This document shows positions 63,429 through 64,000 of a stretch of DNA of 64,000 nucleotides, piece by piece. A program made the translations under genes and the position numbers. Origin of the DNA: Actinomadura_E scrupuli (lineage in GTDB: Bacteria > Actinomycetota > Actinomycetes > Streptosporangiales > Streptosporangiaceae); contig NZ_JBPCCU010000013.1 in the NCBI RefSeq assembly GCF_050971785.1, positions 186,001 to 250,000 of the forward strand. Direction: 5' to 3'. The notes beneath the pieces are model-generated. The model saw only the letters and a list, made by a program, of their open reading frames with translations. It searched no databases and had not been told where the DNA came from. The stretch's first letter is position 1. Each line of letters opens with the position of its first letter.

Positions 63429-63824
63429 TCACGCCGAGCCGGTGCCGTGATCGCCGGGTGGGTCGTGCGCCGCGGAGGGGTCCAGTGCGGCGGCGAGCGC
63501 CTGCTCCGGGGTGTCGTGGATCTTCAGGTAACGGTCGACCTGGGTGATCTCGATGACCCGCGCCGGGCGGGGCCGGAGGGCCGCCAGGTGGACGTCGCCG
63601 CCGTGCTGGCGGGCGTGGGTGTAGGTGTTGAGCAGGACCCGCAGGCCGGCACTGTCGAGGAAGTTCATCTCGGTCAGGTCGAACACCACATGGTGACGGG
63701 GGTCGCGGCGCGTCTCGCGCAGGAACGCGTCGAGACGGCCGGCGGAGGTGGCGTCCACGTCGCCGGAGATGGTCACGACCACCACTCCCGGCAGGTGCTG
63801 CGCGGACAGGCTCAGAGGTTCCAT
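63429..63824 (-). CDS. STAS-domain anti-sigma-factor antagonist
   Basis: 131 residues from ATG 63824; the frame to 63932 lacks support. VVVVTISGDVDATSAGRLDAFL, then the serine region MNFLDSAGLRVLLNTYTHA (phospho-site Ser) and AALRPRPARVIEI. Same family as 61044-61433, but clearly different in sequence. No kinase or sigma gene is adjacent within the window. Confidence 0.88.
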   Translation of the reverse strand: MEPLSLSAQHLPGVVVVTISGDVDATSAGRLDAFLRETRRDPRHHVVFDLTEMNFLDSAGLRVLLNTYTHARQHGGDVHLAALRPRPARVIEITQVDRYLKIHDTPEQALAAALDPSAAHDPPGDHGTGSA

Positions 63825-63960
63825 GATGCTGGTGGCTCCGTGGCTGGACGGGGTCCTGCTACCGCCATTATCCAATAGTTGATCATCAACCGCATCCGCT
63901 TCCCGATCATGGGAACGCCCGCGGCCGGCCACCGGTCCGGCGAACGCTCCGGGAGAACGC

Positions 63961-64000
63961 TCAGGAGAGGGCGTGCGCGAGGGCCATCCCGCAGTAGGCG
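63961..64000 (-). CDS. C-terminal end of a gene running past the window edge
   Basis: The minus frame ends AYCGMALAHALS followed by TGA at 63961-63963 and stays open to the window end. Only 12 residues are visible, so no product can be named. Confidence 0.3.
   Translation of the reverse strand, partial: AYCGMALAHALS

Overview
This is about 64 kb of very GC-rich actinobacterial chromosome. The conserved gene set (rpsA, polA, a pdtaR-like ANTAR regulator, pyk, gltBD, lgt, trp and his genes with a PriA-type isomerase and no trpF) is the Streptomyces-like core order. The mix of accessory families suggests Streptosporangiales, but that placement is inference. Nothing looks phage-borne or IS-borne. 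I see no CRISPR array, rRNA or replication origin.

Layout. 0-7.2 kb: coaE, a GNAT acetyltransferase, a membrane-anchored EEP-family protein, rpsA with a long repeat-rich 3' region, a secreted polysaccharide deacetylase and a GbsR/MarR-type regulator. 7.2-16.8 kb: polA, a 412-bp gap with a strong candidate structured RNA, a DUF4352-like lipoprotein, the livKHMGF branched-chain amino-acid ABC operon (attenuator-like hairpin after livK), and the ANTAR response regulator divergent from an odd tRNA with a leucine CAA anticodon. 17-27.4 kb: pyk (DasR-type operator upstream), a DJ-1/PfpI protein divergent from an AraC regulator, a short-chain dehydrogenase relic, a GNAT protein and gltB-gltD.

27.6-40.7 kb, almost all on the minus strand: a tandem pair of paralogous membrane-anchored unknowns, lgt-VIT, a MauE/DoxX plus two DsbA-like proteins, and a hisI / Trp-associated membrane protein / response regulator / DUF2752 / trpC-trpB-trpA run. 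No trpE is present. Two nearly identical tiny ORFs in a tandem duplication are coupled stop-to-start between trpB and trpA. cspA follows. 41-55.6 kb, mosaic: a heterodimeric ABC exporter, a TIGR03085 protein, a HEAT-like protein, a small lipoprotein, a glucose-dehydrogenase-like enzyme, an HTH_42 protein, a frameshifted 13E12/DUF222 HNH gene, a secreted HNH nuclease, an acyl-CoA dehydrogenase and a metallophosphoesterase. 55.9-64 kb: an ATP-grasp enzyme, priA-ridA-hisF overlapping end to end, asnB, two STAS anti-anti-sigma proteins, a RibD-C reductase, a stand-alone LigD-type 3'-phosphoesterase domain and a DinB protein.

The genes are mostly housekeeping: amino-acid synthesis (Trp, His, Glu, Asn), amino-acid uptake, central carbon metabolism and envelope or redox maintenance. 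The most unusual signals are non-coding or very small: the 15-bp-stem RNA candidate near 10.1 kb, a 41-bp hairpin repeated at three 3' ends, the class-I-shaped tRNA with anticodon CAA, the coupled mini-ORFs in trpBA, and a DasR-like double box at pyk. Starts given here are often shorter than the longest open frame, chosen from ribosome-binding sites, overlaps or family N-termini.
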